The position numbers and the translations under genes were made by a program. From Photobacterium aquimaris (GTDB lineage: Bacteria; Pseudomonadota; Gammaproteobacteria; Enterobacterales; Vibrionaceae), in contig NZ_MSCC01000001.1 in NCBI RefSeq assembly GCF_002954455.1, positions 1,702,150 to 1,753,058 on the forward strand: a stretch of DNA of 50,909 bases, read 5' to 3'. The notes beneath the pieces were generated by a model. It did not search any database. It had not been told where the DNA came from and was given only the letters and a program-made list of their open reading frames with translations. Positions 36,922 to 45,948 of this stretch are shown here, piece by piece (positions within the stretch are counted from its first letter, which is position 1; every line of letters begins with the position of its first letter).

Positions 36922-38247
36922 TTACGTTATCGGTAATTTGATTCTAAATGTTGTGCGCTGATGATCACTTTTCACAGCAATCGTACCGCCATAGCTATTC
37001 ACAATACGTTGCACTATTGCCAACCCCAGCCCTAACCCAAACGATAATCCGCCTTTTTTAGTACTAAAATTAGGATTGAAAATTTTACGTCGCGTCACTT
37101 CATCAATCATTGGGCCATTATTAGTAATAGTGACTAATAACTTGTTTTTAACACTTCGAGTAACAATTTCAATTTGAGGTGCTGGCGTATGTTCCATTGC
37201 ATCGCAAGCATTCTTGATCAGATTAACCCACACTTGTACTAACTCAGTCACACTTGCAGTCAACGGTGGTAAAATAGCGGGACGTAATACCACTTCTACG
37301 TAACGCAAATTACTTTGCAATAGAGACAATGACTTATGCAATGTGTCATTAATATCAATATCAGGAATACGTGCATGATCACCGCCCCCTAATTGCTTCA
37401 CCGAACGCACAATACTGGCAGCATGTCGCGCAGCGAGTCGAATATCACGTAAATCACGGCCGCTATCCCAACAATTTAACGCAGCATCAATATCATCGAG
37501 CCAATTAGCGGGTACGTCGCCTTCTGGCAATGCACGCGCAAGGGTTCGAGCTTGTTCTCGTGTCAAACGGTATTGCTGCTGTAAGACTTTGGTGCGCTCA
37601 CGAACTTGCGCTGAACTGATGGTTTGTCCGTGAGTGATCCCATGTTGTAAAAACGGGGTCAATTGCGGCTGATTATCCTCAACAAATAAACTTATCACCG
37701 TTTGTATTTTTTCCGTTTTACTACTGATAACACCAATCGCATTATTAAGTTCATGCGCAATACCAGCCGCTAACTGACCTAAGGTTGTCATTTGTTCTGT
37801 AGCATAGAGCTTTTGCAGGGCTTTTTCTTTTTCTAACGCCGCAATGCCCGTTAGCATTTGACGCGTTGCCAATTCATGCACCATGACGGGCATGAATTGC
37901 TCGGCTAATGATCCGTAATGCTCAGGTTCAACCGCTTGAGTGGATAAATCAATCCACGCAATTTCACTGTCTTTTTCGGCCACTACGGTGGTTGACGCTA
38001 CTAATGTTTGCGCAAAGAAACTATGGACACCAAAAAACATCCCTTCTTTAACCACAAACACTTGAGCGCTCAAACCATTTTCTTTACTTTTTAAATAGCC
38101 AGATAACTCGCCTTTTTTAACCCAATATAGACGGTCGTTATAACCTTCTTGACGCAAAACTTCAGTGCCCGCAACAACCGCAATCGTCGTCGCAGGATCT
38201 TGAAAGTAGGTATCAATTATCCGTCTAAGTGCTTTAGGTTGATTCAT
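36922..38247 (-). CDS. Sensor histidine kinase with N-terminal cyclic-nucleotide-binding-like domain
   Basis: A 441-residue cytoplasmic kinase with no membrane segment. Residues about 15-105 form a Crp-type cNMP-binding beta barrel (AGTEVLRQEGYNDRLYWVKKGELSGYL, then GMFFGVHSFF). The phosphorylated His165 is in LAAGIAHELNNAIG; the ATPase has WVNLIKNACDAM and GLGLGLAIVQRI. About 80 extra residues, including several charged helices (about 180-270), sit between the His box and the next dimerisation helix, which is unusual. It lies between an SLC13 transporter gene upstream and its receiver partner downstream. A nucleotide or other small ligand of the N-terminal domain is possible but not shown. 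Confidence 0.88.
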   Translation of the reverse strand: MNQPKALRRIIDTYFQDPATTIAVVAGTEVLRQEGYNDRLYWVKKGELSGYLKSKENGLSAQVFVVKEGMFFGVHSFFAQTLVASTTVVAEKDSEIAWIDLSTQAVEPEHYGSLAEQFMPVMVHELATRQMLTGIAALEKEKALQKLYATEQMTTLGQLAAGIAHELNNAIGVISSKTEKIQTVISLFVEDNQPQLTPFLQHGITHGQTISSAQVRERTKVLQQQYRLTREQARTLARALPEGDVPANWLDDIDAALNCWDSGRDLRDIRLAARHAASIVRSVKQLGGGDHARIPDIDINDTLHKSLSLLQSNLRYVEVVLRPAILPPLTASVTELVQVWVNLIKNACDAMEHTPAPQIEIVTRSVKNKLLVTITNNGPMIDEVTRRKIFNPNFSTKKGGLSFGLGLGLAIVQRIVNSYGGTIAVKSDHQRTTFRIKLPIT

Positions 38248-38283
38248 GGCATCATCCTTTATTTAGTATTTAGTGTTAACTGA

Positions 38284-39699
38284 TTAAATATGACCGATCA
38301 GCTGTAAGCCCCAAATCATCACAAAACTCAATGCAACACCTACCACACCAACTACTATGCCAACCCGTGCCATTTGATTACTCTCAACATGACCCGTTGC
38401 ATGTGCTAATGCATTCGGTGGTGTACTTATTGGTAATGACATACCGAGTGATGCCGCAAAAGTAACCACTAAAATTAGCGTCACTTCACCACCTAGTGGT
38501 GTTAATGACACCATTGATGTACCCAATGCCGCCATAATTGGCATTAATAAGTTAGCGGTTGCAGTATGAGACATAAAATTCGCCATCAATAAACACAGCA
38601 TTGCCGCACCCAATAACACCACATACGGTGAGAACGCATCAAATGGAATACTGTGCACCATTAACTTGGCTAAGCCGGTTTTATCTAACGCTAAACCAAG
38701 TGCAATACCACCAGACACTAACCATAAAACATCCCAAGATATTTTCTTAAGATCTTCTTTATTGATGATGCCGGTTAAAGAGAAAATAGCTACAGGGATC
38801 AACGCCACGGTATAAGAGTTCATGCCGTGCATAGAACCCATCAACCACAACAGAATAGTCACAGCAAAAGTCACATACACAGTAATTGCTTTTGGCGTTT
38901 TAAGAAATTTACCTTGAATGGTCAGTTCAATAGATGCTTGCGTGGCAGGATAAAGTTTATTGATCAACCACCATGCAAATACCAGTAATACCGCCACGAA
39001 CGGTACACCAAAGAACATCCACTCACCAAAGGTGATCAGGTTTTCACCGGTAAGGTATTTTAGTGCAATCGCATTTGGTGGCGTACCTATTGGCGTACCT
39101 ATACCACCAATATTAGCCGCAACAGGAATACATAATGCAAAGGCTATTTTTCCGGGATCTTTTGCTCCAAATAGAGTAATAACAGGCGCTAAAATAGATA
39201 ACATCATGGCTGTCGTTGCAGTGTTTGACATAAACATCGAGAAAATAGCAGTGATCAACATTAAACCAAACATCACATATTTAGGTTGATGCCCAAACGG
39301 TTTTAATAACACTCGTGCTAAGTTGACATCTAATCGGTATTTCGTCGCCGCCATCGCTAAGAAAAAACCACCTAAAAACAGCATAATAATAGGACTAGCA
39401 AAGGTCGCCATTATCTCGCTATAACTCATTAAGTTACCAAAATGAGGTTGTCCTTGATCAAGCCTAAATAAATACAGGCTTTTATCTGACAGTAATAATA
39501 ATTCCAGCACAATAATAACAACGGACGTTGCATAAATGGGAATAGGCTCCATCACCCAACACAATGCTGCTAATAAAAAAATAGCAATAACACGTTGCTG
39601 AATCACCGTTAACCCTTCAATAGGGAAAGCCGATGCTGGTAATAACAAAACAATTAATGGGATCAGAATAGGTATGATATAGCGAAGATTTTGACGCAT
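38284..39699 (-). CDS. SLC13/DASS-family sodium:anion (di- or tricarboxylate) symporter
   Basis: A 471-residue inner-membrane carrier with roughly 11-12 helices. The paired DASS motifs are visible: SNTATTAM with IGTPPNAIAL in the first half and SHTATANLL with ISTPPNALAH in the second, where the SNT of the first repeat has become SHT. These motifs bind sodium and carboxylates such as succinate or malate in VcINDY-type proteins. It is the first gene of a unit with the kinase (36 bases downstream) and the receiver protein, which suggests the transport activity is sensed or controlled by that pair. AAGGGA precedes the ATG. Confidence 0.88.
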   Translation of the reverse strand: MRQNLRYIIPILIPLIVLLLPASAFPIEGLTVIQQRVIAIFLLAALCWVMEPIPIYATSVVIIVLELLLLSDKSLYLFRLDQGQPHFGNLMSYSEIMATFASPIIMLFLGGFFLAMAATKYRLDVNLARVLLKPFGHQPKYVMFGLMLITAIFSMFMSNTATTAMMLSILAPVITLFGAKDPGKIAFALCIPVAANIGGIGTPIGTPPNAIALKYLTGENLITFGEWMFFGVPFVAVLLVFAWWLINKLYPATQASIELTIQGKFLKTPKAITVYVTFAVTILLWLMGSMHGMNSYTVALIPVAIFSLTGIINKEDLKKISWDVLWLVSGGIALGLALDKTGLAKLMVHSIPFDAFSPYVVLLGAAMLCLLMANFMSHTATANLLMPIMAALGTSMVSLTPLGGEVTLILVVTFAASLGMSLPISTPPNALAHATGHVESNQMARVGIVVGVVGVALSFVMIWGLQLIGHI

Positions 39700-40025
39700 A
39701 GAACATTATTCCCTTAAACAATAAATACGCCATCACCTTTATTTTCCTTAAACTAAAGGTGAAGTGAAGTGGCTAAACTAACATTGGTTGCTGGTGGTCA
39801 ATTGCAAGAATCGCAACGCTCCCACTCAGACAAATGGTTGTCAGTATTATTATTGTCTCTGGCTATGGGGCTTTTTTCATCATCTCAGATCAATAAAATC
39901 GCTTAAATAATCGCTACTTAGATAAAATAGCGATCATGAATCGACAAAAAATTGTCGCTTAACTATTAGTGAACATTGATAGCGTGACAAAAATCACAAA
40001 AATAAATATCACTCAATATGAACTA
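39700..40025. other. Intergenic region with a small reading frame and TCGCT-type inverted repeats
   Basis: Between the SLC13 gene start and the MATE gene stop. After the 45-codon frame described separately, ATCGCTA (39910-39916) pairs with TAGCGAT (39928-39934), and CGACAA (39942-39947) with TTGTCG (39952-39957). Related text AATCGCTTA recurs nearby. They could be folded RNA or a terminator of the small frame, but no long T-tract follows. Confidence 0.35.
39769..39906 (+). CDS. Possible 45-residue small membrane protein
   Basis: A GTG-initiated frame too short for usual gene finders. A stop codon lies two codons before it, so GTG at 39769 is the only plausible early start. AAAGGTG (39755-39761) lies seven bases upstream, a good ribosome-binding site. 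The product begins VAKLTLVAGGQLQESQ, then a polar RSHSDK, and has a hydrophobic stretch WLSVLLLSLAMGLF (about 24-37) that could span or lie on the membrane. It runs opposite to its neighbours. No family recognised; conservation would decide. Confidence 0.4.
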   Translation: MAKLTLVAGGQLQESQRSHSDKWLSVLLLSLAMGLFSSSQINKIA

Positions 40026-41540
40026 TTAATCGAATTTTTTCGACGACGTTATATTATTACTAGGTTCCATTTCAGTCGCCAACGTTTCTTCCAACACATC
40101 TTCTGTCCCCATATAGGTGCGTGAAGAACAAAATGGTGCAACAGGAACTGATGGCGTAAGAATTTCATTACTCTGCAATGGCTGTTGTTCATGAGCAAGA
40201 CCCATTTTCTTAACTTGATAAATAACCAAACTAAAACCAATAATACCAAACACCACCGAGCCCACTGCTTGTCCAATCAATACACCACTCGCTCCTGCAA
40301 TATGTCCACCAATAAGAACAAATGGAATCGTACCTAACGTCGCTTTACCCATATTCAACACAGTTGACCATGTCGGACGATTAAGGTTATTAAATGCGGC
40401 ATTAGCAACAAATAATGCGCCGTTAAAGATAAAAGTAATTGCAATAAAGCTACAGAATACACCTACAATTTCAGCGGCATCACCAGTAAGGCTAAACATT
40501 GCGATCAATAAGTCTTGTCCAAACCACAAGATAATCGATACAGTCACACAATACACTGCGGTAAATAGCATTGCATCACGTAATATTTGATTAATTCTAT
40601 CCCAACGTTCACCACCGAAGTTTTGGCCGATAATAGGCCCGACAGCGCCTGATAGTGAAAAGACCAAAGCAAAACATACCGGCATGATACGACCAATAAC
40701 AGCATATCCGGCGACAAAACTCTCACCAAACTGGGCAATATTACTGGTAACAACAGCATTACCAATTGGGGTCGCGGTATTAGTTAATATCGCTGGAAGA
40801 GCAATTTTAGCCACCGTCGGTAACGCTAATTTGAAACTGCTTAAATCAGGTTTAGCAACTAATCGATGTTTATATACCACGGCATATAAAGAAAAACACA
40901 TAACAGCTAATCGCGCAAAAACAGAGGCAATTGCTGCCCCTTGCATGCCCATTGATAATCCAAAAATAAATAATGGATCCAATACTGCATTTACACCACC
41001 GCCAATTAATGTTGCGACCATAGAGCTTCGAGCATCACCCACGCCTCGCAATGCAGCGCCAGCAGACATAGAAACCGCAATCAAAGGAGCACTGGGTAAT
41101 AAAATCACTAAATATTGAGTCGCGGCTTTGGCTACTGCGCCTTTAGCACCAATCAAATTCAATAATAATGGTAGCTGCCATAGCATTAGACCAACCACAA
41201 TAGCACTAATTAATACTGCAAAAATCATCACGTTACTGGCCATCATTCGCGCCAAATGACGATCATTTTTACCTAAAGCACGCGATACTAATGCACCTGC
41301 AGCAATGGATGTACCGATAGAAATAGAGGTAGAAAAAAAGACTAGGGTTCCGGCAAAACCAATCGCGGCAGCAAGTTCTATTTGCCCCAACATACTAATG
41401 AAAAACATATCGAGTAAATCGACTAAAAACAATGCCATTAAACCAATAGCACCGGTGCCTGACATAACAATAATATGTCGCATCGTCGAACCGGTTAAGA
41501 ATTTGGCTTGATTATTGTCAGTGGTGTTTTTTTTGTTCAC
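40026..41540 (-). CDS. MATE-family efflux transporter
   Basis: A 504-residue inner-membrane protein with about 12 helices in two related halves. The first half opens with SGTGAIGLMALFLVDLLDMFFIS and has GGGVNAVLDPLFIFG, and the second has a matching GQNFGGERWDR. It should export drugs or other cations against a Na+ or H+ gradient; the substrate is unknown. The frame can be extended to a TTG at 41555, but the GTG at 41540 has GGAG five bases upstream and is preferred. A Ser/Thr-rich soluble tail of about 50 residues (SNEILTPSVPVAPF onward) follows the last helix. Confidence 0.85.
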   Translation of the reverse strand: MNKKNTTDNNQAKFLTGSTMRHIIVMSGTGAIGLMALFLVDLLDMFFISMLGQIELAAAIGFAGTLVFFSTSISIGTSIAAGALVSRALGKNDRHLARMMASNVMIFAVLISAIVVGLMLWQLPLLLNLIGAKGAVAKAATQYLVILLPSAPLIAVSMSAGAALRGVGDARSSMVATLIGGGVNAVLDPLFIFGLSMGMQGAAIASVFARLAVMCFSLYAVVYKHRLVAKPDLSSFKLALPTVAKIALPAILTNTATPIGNAVVTSNIAQFGESFVAGYAVIGRIMPVCFALVFSLSGAVGPIIGQNFGGERWDRINQILRDAMLFTAVYCVTVSIILWFGQDLLIAMFSLTGDAAEIVGVFCSFIAITFIFNGALFVANAAFNNLNRPTWSTVLNMGKATLGTIPFVLIGGHIAGASGVLIGQAVGSVVFGIIGFSLVIYQVKKMGLAHEQQPLQSNEILTPSVPVAPFCSSRTYMGTEDVLEETLATEMEPSNNITSSKKFD

Positions 41541-41590
41541 AGAGTCTCCAAACAAACATTACCATGCCATTAAAAACGCACATGATAACC

Positions 41591-41617
41591 CAAAATAAAG
41601 GCGCTCAAGGCGCCTCT
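41591..41617 (-). terminator. Terminator of the CBS-protein gene
   Basis: AGGCGC (41599-41604) and GCGCCT (41610-41615) form a stem; on the minus strand it runs into TTTATTTT. Confidence 0.65.
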
Positions 41618-41645
41618 ATTATTAATAAATTCGTTGCTATCTTGA

Positions 41646-42062
41646 TCACAATGGATGCTTAAAGCAAGCGCCAATTTGATTACTAATCGCCGTTAATACA
41701 TCACGACGCGTAATCACACCAATTAAACGACCATCGTCAACAACAGGATAAATTTTAGGCTTTTGCCCTATCATAGTTTCAGCTAACGCAATGATTGTAT
41801 CTTCACCAGAAACGGTCAATACATCAGTGCGCATGCACTCACTAACGGTATGGCTATCTTGGCAGTGATAACCGACTTTAAGCAATTTATGGATCATATC
41901 TTGTTCAGAGATAAAGCCCACCACTTGCTTATGTTCATTAACCACAGGTCCACCAATTTGTTTAGCCGTAAGTAGCTTATCCAGTGCTCCAGATAGTGGC
42001 ATCGTTTCGGTAAATGTAACAGGACGAACATTCATGTAGTCTTTTACTTTTAATGATTCCAT
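41646..42062 (-). CDS. CBS-domain pair protein
   Basis: A 138-residue soluble protein made almost entirely of two CBS domains: VKDYMNVRPVTFTETMPL with VVGFISEQDM (about 5-60) and VSECMRTDVLTVSGEDTI with LIGVITRRDVL (about 75-132). Paired CBS modules bind adenosyl ligands such as AMP or ATP and regulate partners. Start: an upstream GTG at 42074 is in frame, but GGGGAAGG lies directly before the ATG at 42062, which is preferred. The target protein is unknown, since the gene stands alone between the MATE and DUF945 genes. Confidence 0.85.
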   Translation of the reverse strand: MESLKVKDYMNVRPVTFTETMPLSGALDKLLTAKQIGGPVVNEHKQVVGFISEQDMIHKLLKVGYHCQDSHTVSECMRTDVLTVSGEDTIIALAETMIGQKPKIYPVVDDGRLIGVITRRDVLTAISNQIGACFKHPL

Positions 42063-42255
42063 ACCTTCCCCCACGTACGTTATTCTGTCGTCGTTCAGGT
42101 TTAATCCCTTGAAATCTTAATTAAAATAAACCTGTACTGATAATATTAAGTTAAGTCTAAATATTTAATTTTACTAAATATCAACCTTCATTTTTTAACA
42201 TTTTTATAATAAAAAAACCTAAGTCGATGATAATTATTGTTTAATTCATATAAAT

Positions 42256-42285
42256 AAAAACGCTTGCTAAATAGCAAGCGTTTTT
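42256..42285. terminator. Terminator of the DUF945 gene
   Basis: AAAAACGCTTGCTA (42256-42269), loop AA, perfect complement ending TTTTT (42272-42285). It can work on either strand. Confidence 0.9.
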
Positions 42286-42310
42286 ATCTAACTCACGTAC
42301 TACATTAAAA

Positions 42311-43627
42311 TTAATGCAGTAATAGTGCCATCATTGCTAATGGTAGTTTGGCACCTGAAGAAAACTCTAGCTGATCAGCAACAATTTTCACCTCAAGCTG
42401 ATAATTACCGTTTTGTTGAGTGACAATTTTTTGATTCACTAACACCGGTAATTTGGCCGCTAATAATGGCTCTTTAGCAGCTAACGCTTCTGGAATAACA
42501 ATATTAATATTGCCGCTTAATTGATCAGTCACAGCAGTCAGATTGGTTGATGCATGCTCTAGTCCTGGCTTAACGTTTAGTAATACTTGAGCATTCACTG
42601 TTCCCTGTGGCGTTTTAACGCTTAGCTGTGATAAATCAATACTTGCGCCATGAGCAATCAATAAATCTAAAGCTAACATCGCCTGCTTAATTTGCGCCGG
42701 ATCTTGTGCTGCTTGTGGTGATTGTTCCATCGACGCTAATTGACTAATCGCTTTATAATTTAGATCTTTAAGTGCTAATTTAAAGGCAATATCTTGGTAA
42801 TGTTGCCCATCAAGGGTGGTTAATTTAGCTACTTGAATAGTATTGGTATTGGTGACTTGCTGAGTTGCTTCTGTTGGCTTTTTCTCACCACTTGGCTGAC
42901 TCAAACTGTTGTTCATGGCTACATTCACCCCATCAATGGCAATAAGATGCTGCTGATCTGCCGCGGTAAACTTTGCTTTCTCAAGACTAAACTTTTGATG
43001 TCCAATCCAAAAGTTACCTTGCATTTGGCCTTGACCTTCACCGTTAATATTATTAACGACCATGCTTTCTTTATCTGCAGTAGTGATAGTTAATGCAGGT
43101 AGATTGTAACTAAATTGACTCTTACTATTTTCAGGATCAAATTCACCCGTTACGACAAACTTATCGCTGATAGCACTACCACCCTCTTTATGAATATAAT
43201 CCATTGGGTTAACAGTCAGAGTAAAGTGGGTCGTTCCAGTAAAACCAGAATCTGTAACCACTTGCATTGGTGCAACATTTTTACCCCAAATTTGATTCAC
43301 TAATGGGGCTGCTTGTTTATCAATCACAAACTCACTGGTAGATTTGACACCAAGAAAGCCATTTTCAATATGATGCTTTACTAGCCATACTGTTGGTAAT
43401 CCTTGCTCTGCAAACTCTGCTTTTAATTGATTTTTAAGCTCAATACGAGACACAGCATTTGAGGATAAATACCCACGCTCAAAACTTTTAGTTGTGATCG
43501 ACATATAAGGGCTATGATAATTTTTTACCGCTCCAGTATAAATACTCTGCCCAATTTGGCCTGTAGCGAGTGGCCCACAAGCAATGATCGCAACAGCGCC
43601 TGCACCGGCAAGAATTTTTTTCAACAT
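42311..43627 (-). CDS. DUF945 (YdgA-like) envelope protein
   Basis: A 438-residue protein. The frame extends 12 codons further, but the ATG at 43627 has GGGATT upstream and begins with an N-terminal hydrophobic anchor or uncleaved signal (LKKILAGAGAVAIIACG). The rest follows the DUF945 plan: GQIGQSIYTGAVKNYHSPYMSITTKSFERGYLSSNAVSRIEL near the start, then a long run of beta-strand repeats. E. coli YdgA and relatives are inner-membrane anchored periplasmic proteins of unknown function. No partner gene is adjacent. Confidence 0.8.
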   Translation of the reverse strand: MLKKILAGAGAVAIIACGPLATGQIGQSIYTGAVKNYHSPYMSITTKSFERGYLSSNAVSRIELKNQLKAEFAEQGLPTVWLVKHHIENGFLGVKSTSEFVIDKQAAPLVNQIWGKNVAPMQVVTDSGFTGTTHFTLTVNPMDYIHKEGGSAISDKFVVTGEFDPENSKSQFSYNLPALTITTADKESMVVNNINGEGQGQMQGNFWIGHQKFSLEKAKFTAADQQHLIAIDGVNVAMNNSLSQPSGEKKPTEATQQVTNTNTIQVAKLTTLDGQHYQDIAFKLALKDLNYKAISQLASMEQSPQAAQDPAQIKQAMLALDLLIAHGASIDLSQLSVKTPQGTVNAQVLLNVKPGLEHASTNLTAVTDQLSGNINIVIPEALAAKEPLLAAKLPVLVNQKIVTQQNGNYQLEVKIVADQLEFSSGAKLPLAMMALLLH

Positions 43628-43865
43628 ATTGAATCCCAAAATAAAGTAAGTTGCAATAAACAACCTAAATCATAGCATGAACCACTAAATCACAGCAGTA
43701 TAACAATAACCATTATTTTAGTGCGGCTATTTTGTCATACAAATGGTTTGCTATTTGCAACAAAGTTGTTATCGTGATCACATAATAATCGTGTATGTTG
43801 GTCAGATATTAACGTTTTATACTTAATAATGACTGAATAACAAACAGTGTTTATGGAGTGATATT

Positions 43866-44858
43866 ATGAAAATAGCTGTTTTTAGCACCAAAGGGTATGA
43901 CCAAAAATCATTTGCTCATACAAATAAAAAATTCCATCAACAGCTCACTTATTTTGATTTTCAGCTCAATCATCACACTGCTAAAATGGCTGAAGGTTTT
44001 GATGCTATTTGTGCCTTTGTCAATGACGATCTTAGCGAACCTGTACTCAAAATATTAGCCGAGCAAGGGGTGAATATTATCGCTATGCGTTGTGCTGGTT
44101 TTGATCGTGTCGATCTTGAAGCAGCAAAAGCGCTAAATTTACAGGTTGTTACTGTTCCAGCTTACTCACCTGAATCTATTGCAGAGCACACATTAGGGCT
44201 AATGCTCAGCCTTAATCGTCGTATTCATCGTGCTTATCAACGCACACGTGATGCAAATTTCTCTCTAGAAGGATTGACTGGTTATAACTTCCACGGTCGT
44301 ACTGTCGGTGTTATCGGTACCGGTAAAATCGGTATTGCAACAATTCGCATTTTAAAAGGGCTCGGCATGAATATTCTTGCTTATGACCCTTATCCAAATC
44401 CAATTGCGATTGAATTAGGCGTGACTTATTGCACACTCGATGAAATATATGCACAAGCAAATGTGATCACTCTTCATTGCCCAATGAGCAAAGAAAATTA
44501 CCATATGCTTGACCACAAAGCATTTGCCAAAATGCGCCGCGGAATGATGATTATTAATACCAGTCGTGGTGGTTTGCTCAATTCTAAAGATGCTGTTGAA
44601 GCACTTAAAAGTGGTATTATCAGTGCGTTAGGAGTCGATGTTTACGAAAACGAAAAAGATTTATTCTTCCAAGATAAATCTAACGACATAATTCAAGATG
44701 ATGTCTTCCGCCGCTTATCATCATGCCACAACGTATTATTTACAGGTCACCAAGCCTTCTTAACTGAAGAAGCACTGGGTAGCATTGCACAAACAACATT
44801 AGAAAACTTATCAAGCTTTGAAAAAGGTGAGTTATCTGGCAATGAACTGATAAAATAA
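43866..44858 (+). CDS. ldhA: D-lactate dehydrogenase (fermentative)
   Basis: A 330-residue NAD-dependent enzyme (E. coli LdhA has 329) that reduces pyruvate to D-lactate during fermentation. The Rossmann domain has VGVIGTGKIGIATIRIL; the catalytic residues are an Arg in NTSRGGLLN, a Glu in DVYENEKDLFF and a His in FTGHQAFLTEEAL. The N-terminus MKIAVFSTKGYDQKSF is characteristic. GGAG is seven bases before the ATG. It is a single gene followed by a clear terminator and convergent with a LysR-type regulator. Confidence 0.95.
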   Translation: MKIAVFSTKGYDQKSFAHTNKKFHQQLTYFDFQLNHHTAKMAEGFDAICAFVNDDLSEPVLKILAEQGVNIIAMRCAGFDRVDLEAAKALNLQVVTVPAYSPESIAEHTLGLMLSLNRRIHRAYQRTRDANFSLEGLTGYNFHGRTVGVIGTGKIGIATIRILKGLGMNILAYDPYPNPIAIELGVTYCTLDEIYAQANVITLHCPMSKENYHMLDHKAFAKMRRGMMIINTSRGGLLNSKDAVEALKSGIISALGVDVYENEKDLFFQDKSNDIIQDDVFRRLSSCHNVLFTGHQAFLTEEALGSIAQTTLENLSSFEKGELSGNELIK

Positions 44859-44887
44859 AACATTAAATGCATATAACGCATGACAAC

Positions 44888-44915
44888 AAAAAAAGGCGCG
44901 TGATGCGCCTTTTTT
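44888..44915. terminator. ldhA terminator
   Basis: AAAAAAGGCGC, loop GTGAT, GCGCCTTTTTT; symmetrical tracts suit both ldhA and the convergent LysR gene. Confidence 0.9.
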
Positions 44916-44938
44916 GAACATTGCTATCAAACTAATAA

Positions 44939-45847
44939 TTAACTATTAATTTCACTAAACAGCCAATTTTTAAATGCGTTAATTTTAGGTGAGGTCTGCA
45001 TATCTTTACGGCAAACCACATAGTAACTGTGCGCAGAATTCACAGTCATATCAAAAGGAGAAACTAAACGAGAGCTCGCGAGTTGTTCTGCCACAAAAGA
45101 TTGTCTTGCCATCGCCACCCCCATACCTGTTGTTGCCGCTTTAATCGCCAAATCAGCCCGATCAAAAGTACAACCATTATCAGGTAATTCAACCTTAAAA
45201 TGTTGCGCCCAGAATTGCCACTCATCATTACGCCCAGCCCTCGCCCACGGCGCCGCATCATGCAGCAATAGGCAATGAATTAAATTTTCAGGCTGATGAT
45301 AGAGCTGATATTTAATCGCATACTCATGGCTACATACAGGAAACATTCTTTCTTCAAGTAGTTTATCGACAGCTAAATTAGGGTATTCACCATTACCAAA
45401 ATAAATAGCACAGTCATAACTTTCTGTTTGAAAATCAACTAAATCATTCCGCGTTCTTAAATGAATACGTACATTAGGGTATTTATCTATAAAAGAAGCT
45501 AAACGGGGAACTAACCATGTTTGTGCAAAAGTTGGTGGCACTGAAATTGTCAAATCGCCACTTAATTCAGCACTTTTTAAATCACGAATTTCATGAATAA
45601 TATCACCGAAATTCGATGCTAGGACTTGCTTTAAACGCTGACCTTCATCAGTCAATACTAGCTTTCGATGTTGCCGAATGAATAGCTGCACATCTAATAT
45701 TTCTTCAAGGTTTTTAATCTTGTGGCTGACGGCACTCTGAGTTAGACATAAAGTCTCAGCAGCACGCGTAAAACTCATATGATCAGCGGCAATCAAGAAA
45801 CAATGTAATCCAGAAAGAATAGAACCTGACAATTTCGATAATTGCAT
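44939..45847 (-). CDS. LysR-family transcriptional regulator, DsdC-like
   Basis: A 302-residue regulator. The N-terminal helix-turn-helix (about 12-71) reads LHCFLIAADHMSFTRAAETL with QSAVSHKIKNLEE, then a periplasmic-binding-like effector domain. Segments CLLHDAAPWARAGRNDEWQ, WAQHFKVELP, FDRADLAIKAA and MGVAMAR match my memory of E. coli DsdC, the D-serine regulator, better than GcvA. However, no dsdX or dsdA is beside it, so the target genes and effector are not known. It is convergent with ldhA and upstream of tfoX on the same strand with a 100-base gap. Confidence 0.8.
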   Translation of the reverse strand: MQLSKLSGSILSGLHCFLIAADHMSFTRAAETLCLTQSAVSHKIKNLEEILDVQLFIRQHRKLVLTDEGQRLKQVLASNFGDIIHEIRDLKSAELSGDLTISVPPTFAQTWLVPRLASFIDKYPNVRIHLRTRNDLVDFQTESYDCAIYFGNGEYPNLAVDKLLEERMFPVCSHEYAIKYQLYHQPENLIHCLLLHDAAPWARAGRNDEWQFWAQHFKVELPDNGCTFDRADLAIKAATTGMGVAMARQSFVAEQLASSRLVSPFDMTVNSAHSYYVVCRKDMQTSPKINAFKNWLFSEINS

Positions 45848-45948
45848 AATTTAGCCACGACAACATAATTGTTGCTAGCATAACAAAAAAATTGTTTATT
45901 CTCAGCTACATCATCTAAATAGACTTCTATTATTAGTCAGCTATAAAT

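Noticed and set aside
43750..43865. CRP site GTGATCAC upstream of ldhA
   Set aside because: It is a back-to-back palindrome with no six-base spacer and does not match CRP or FNR sites well.
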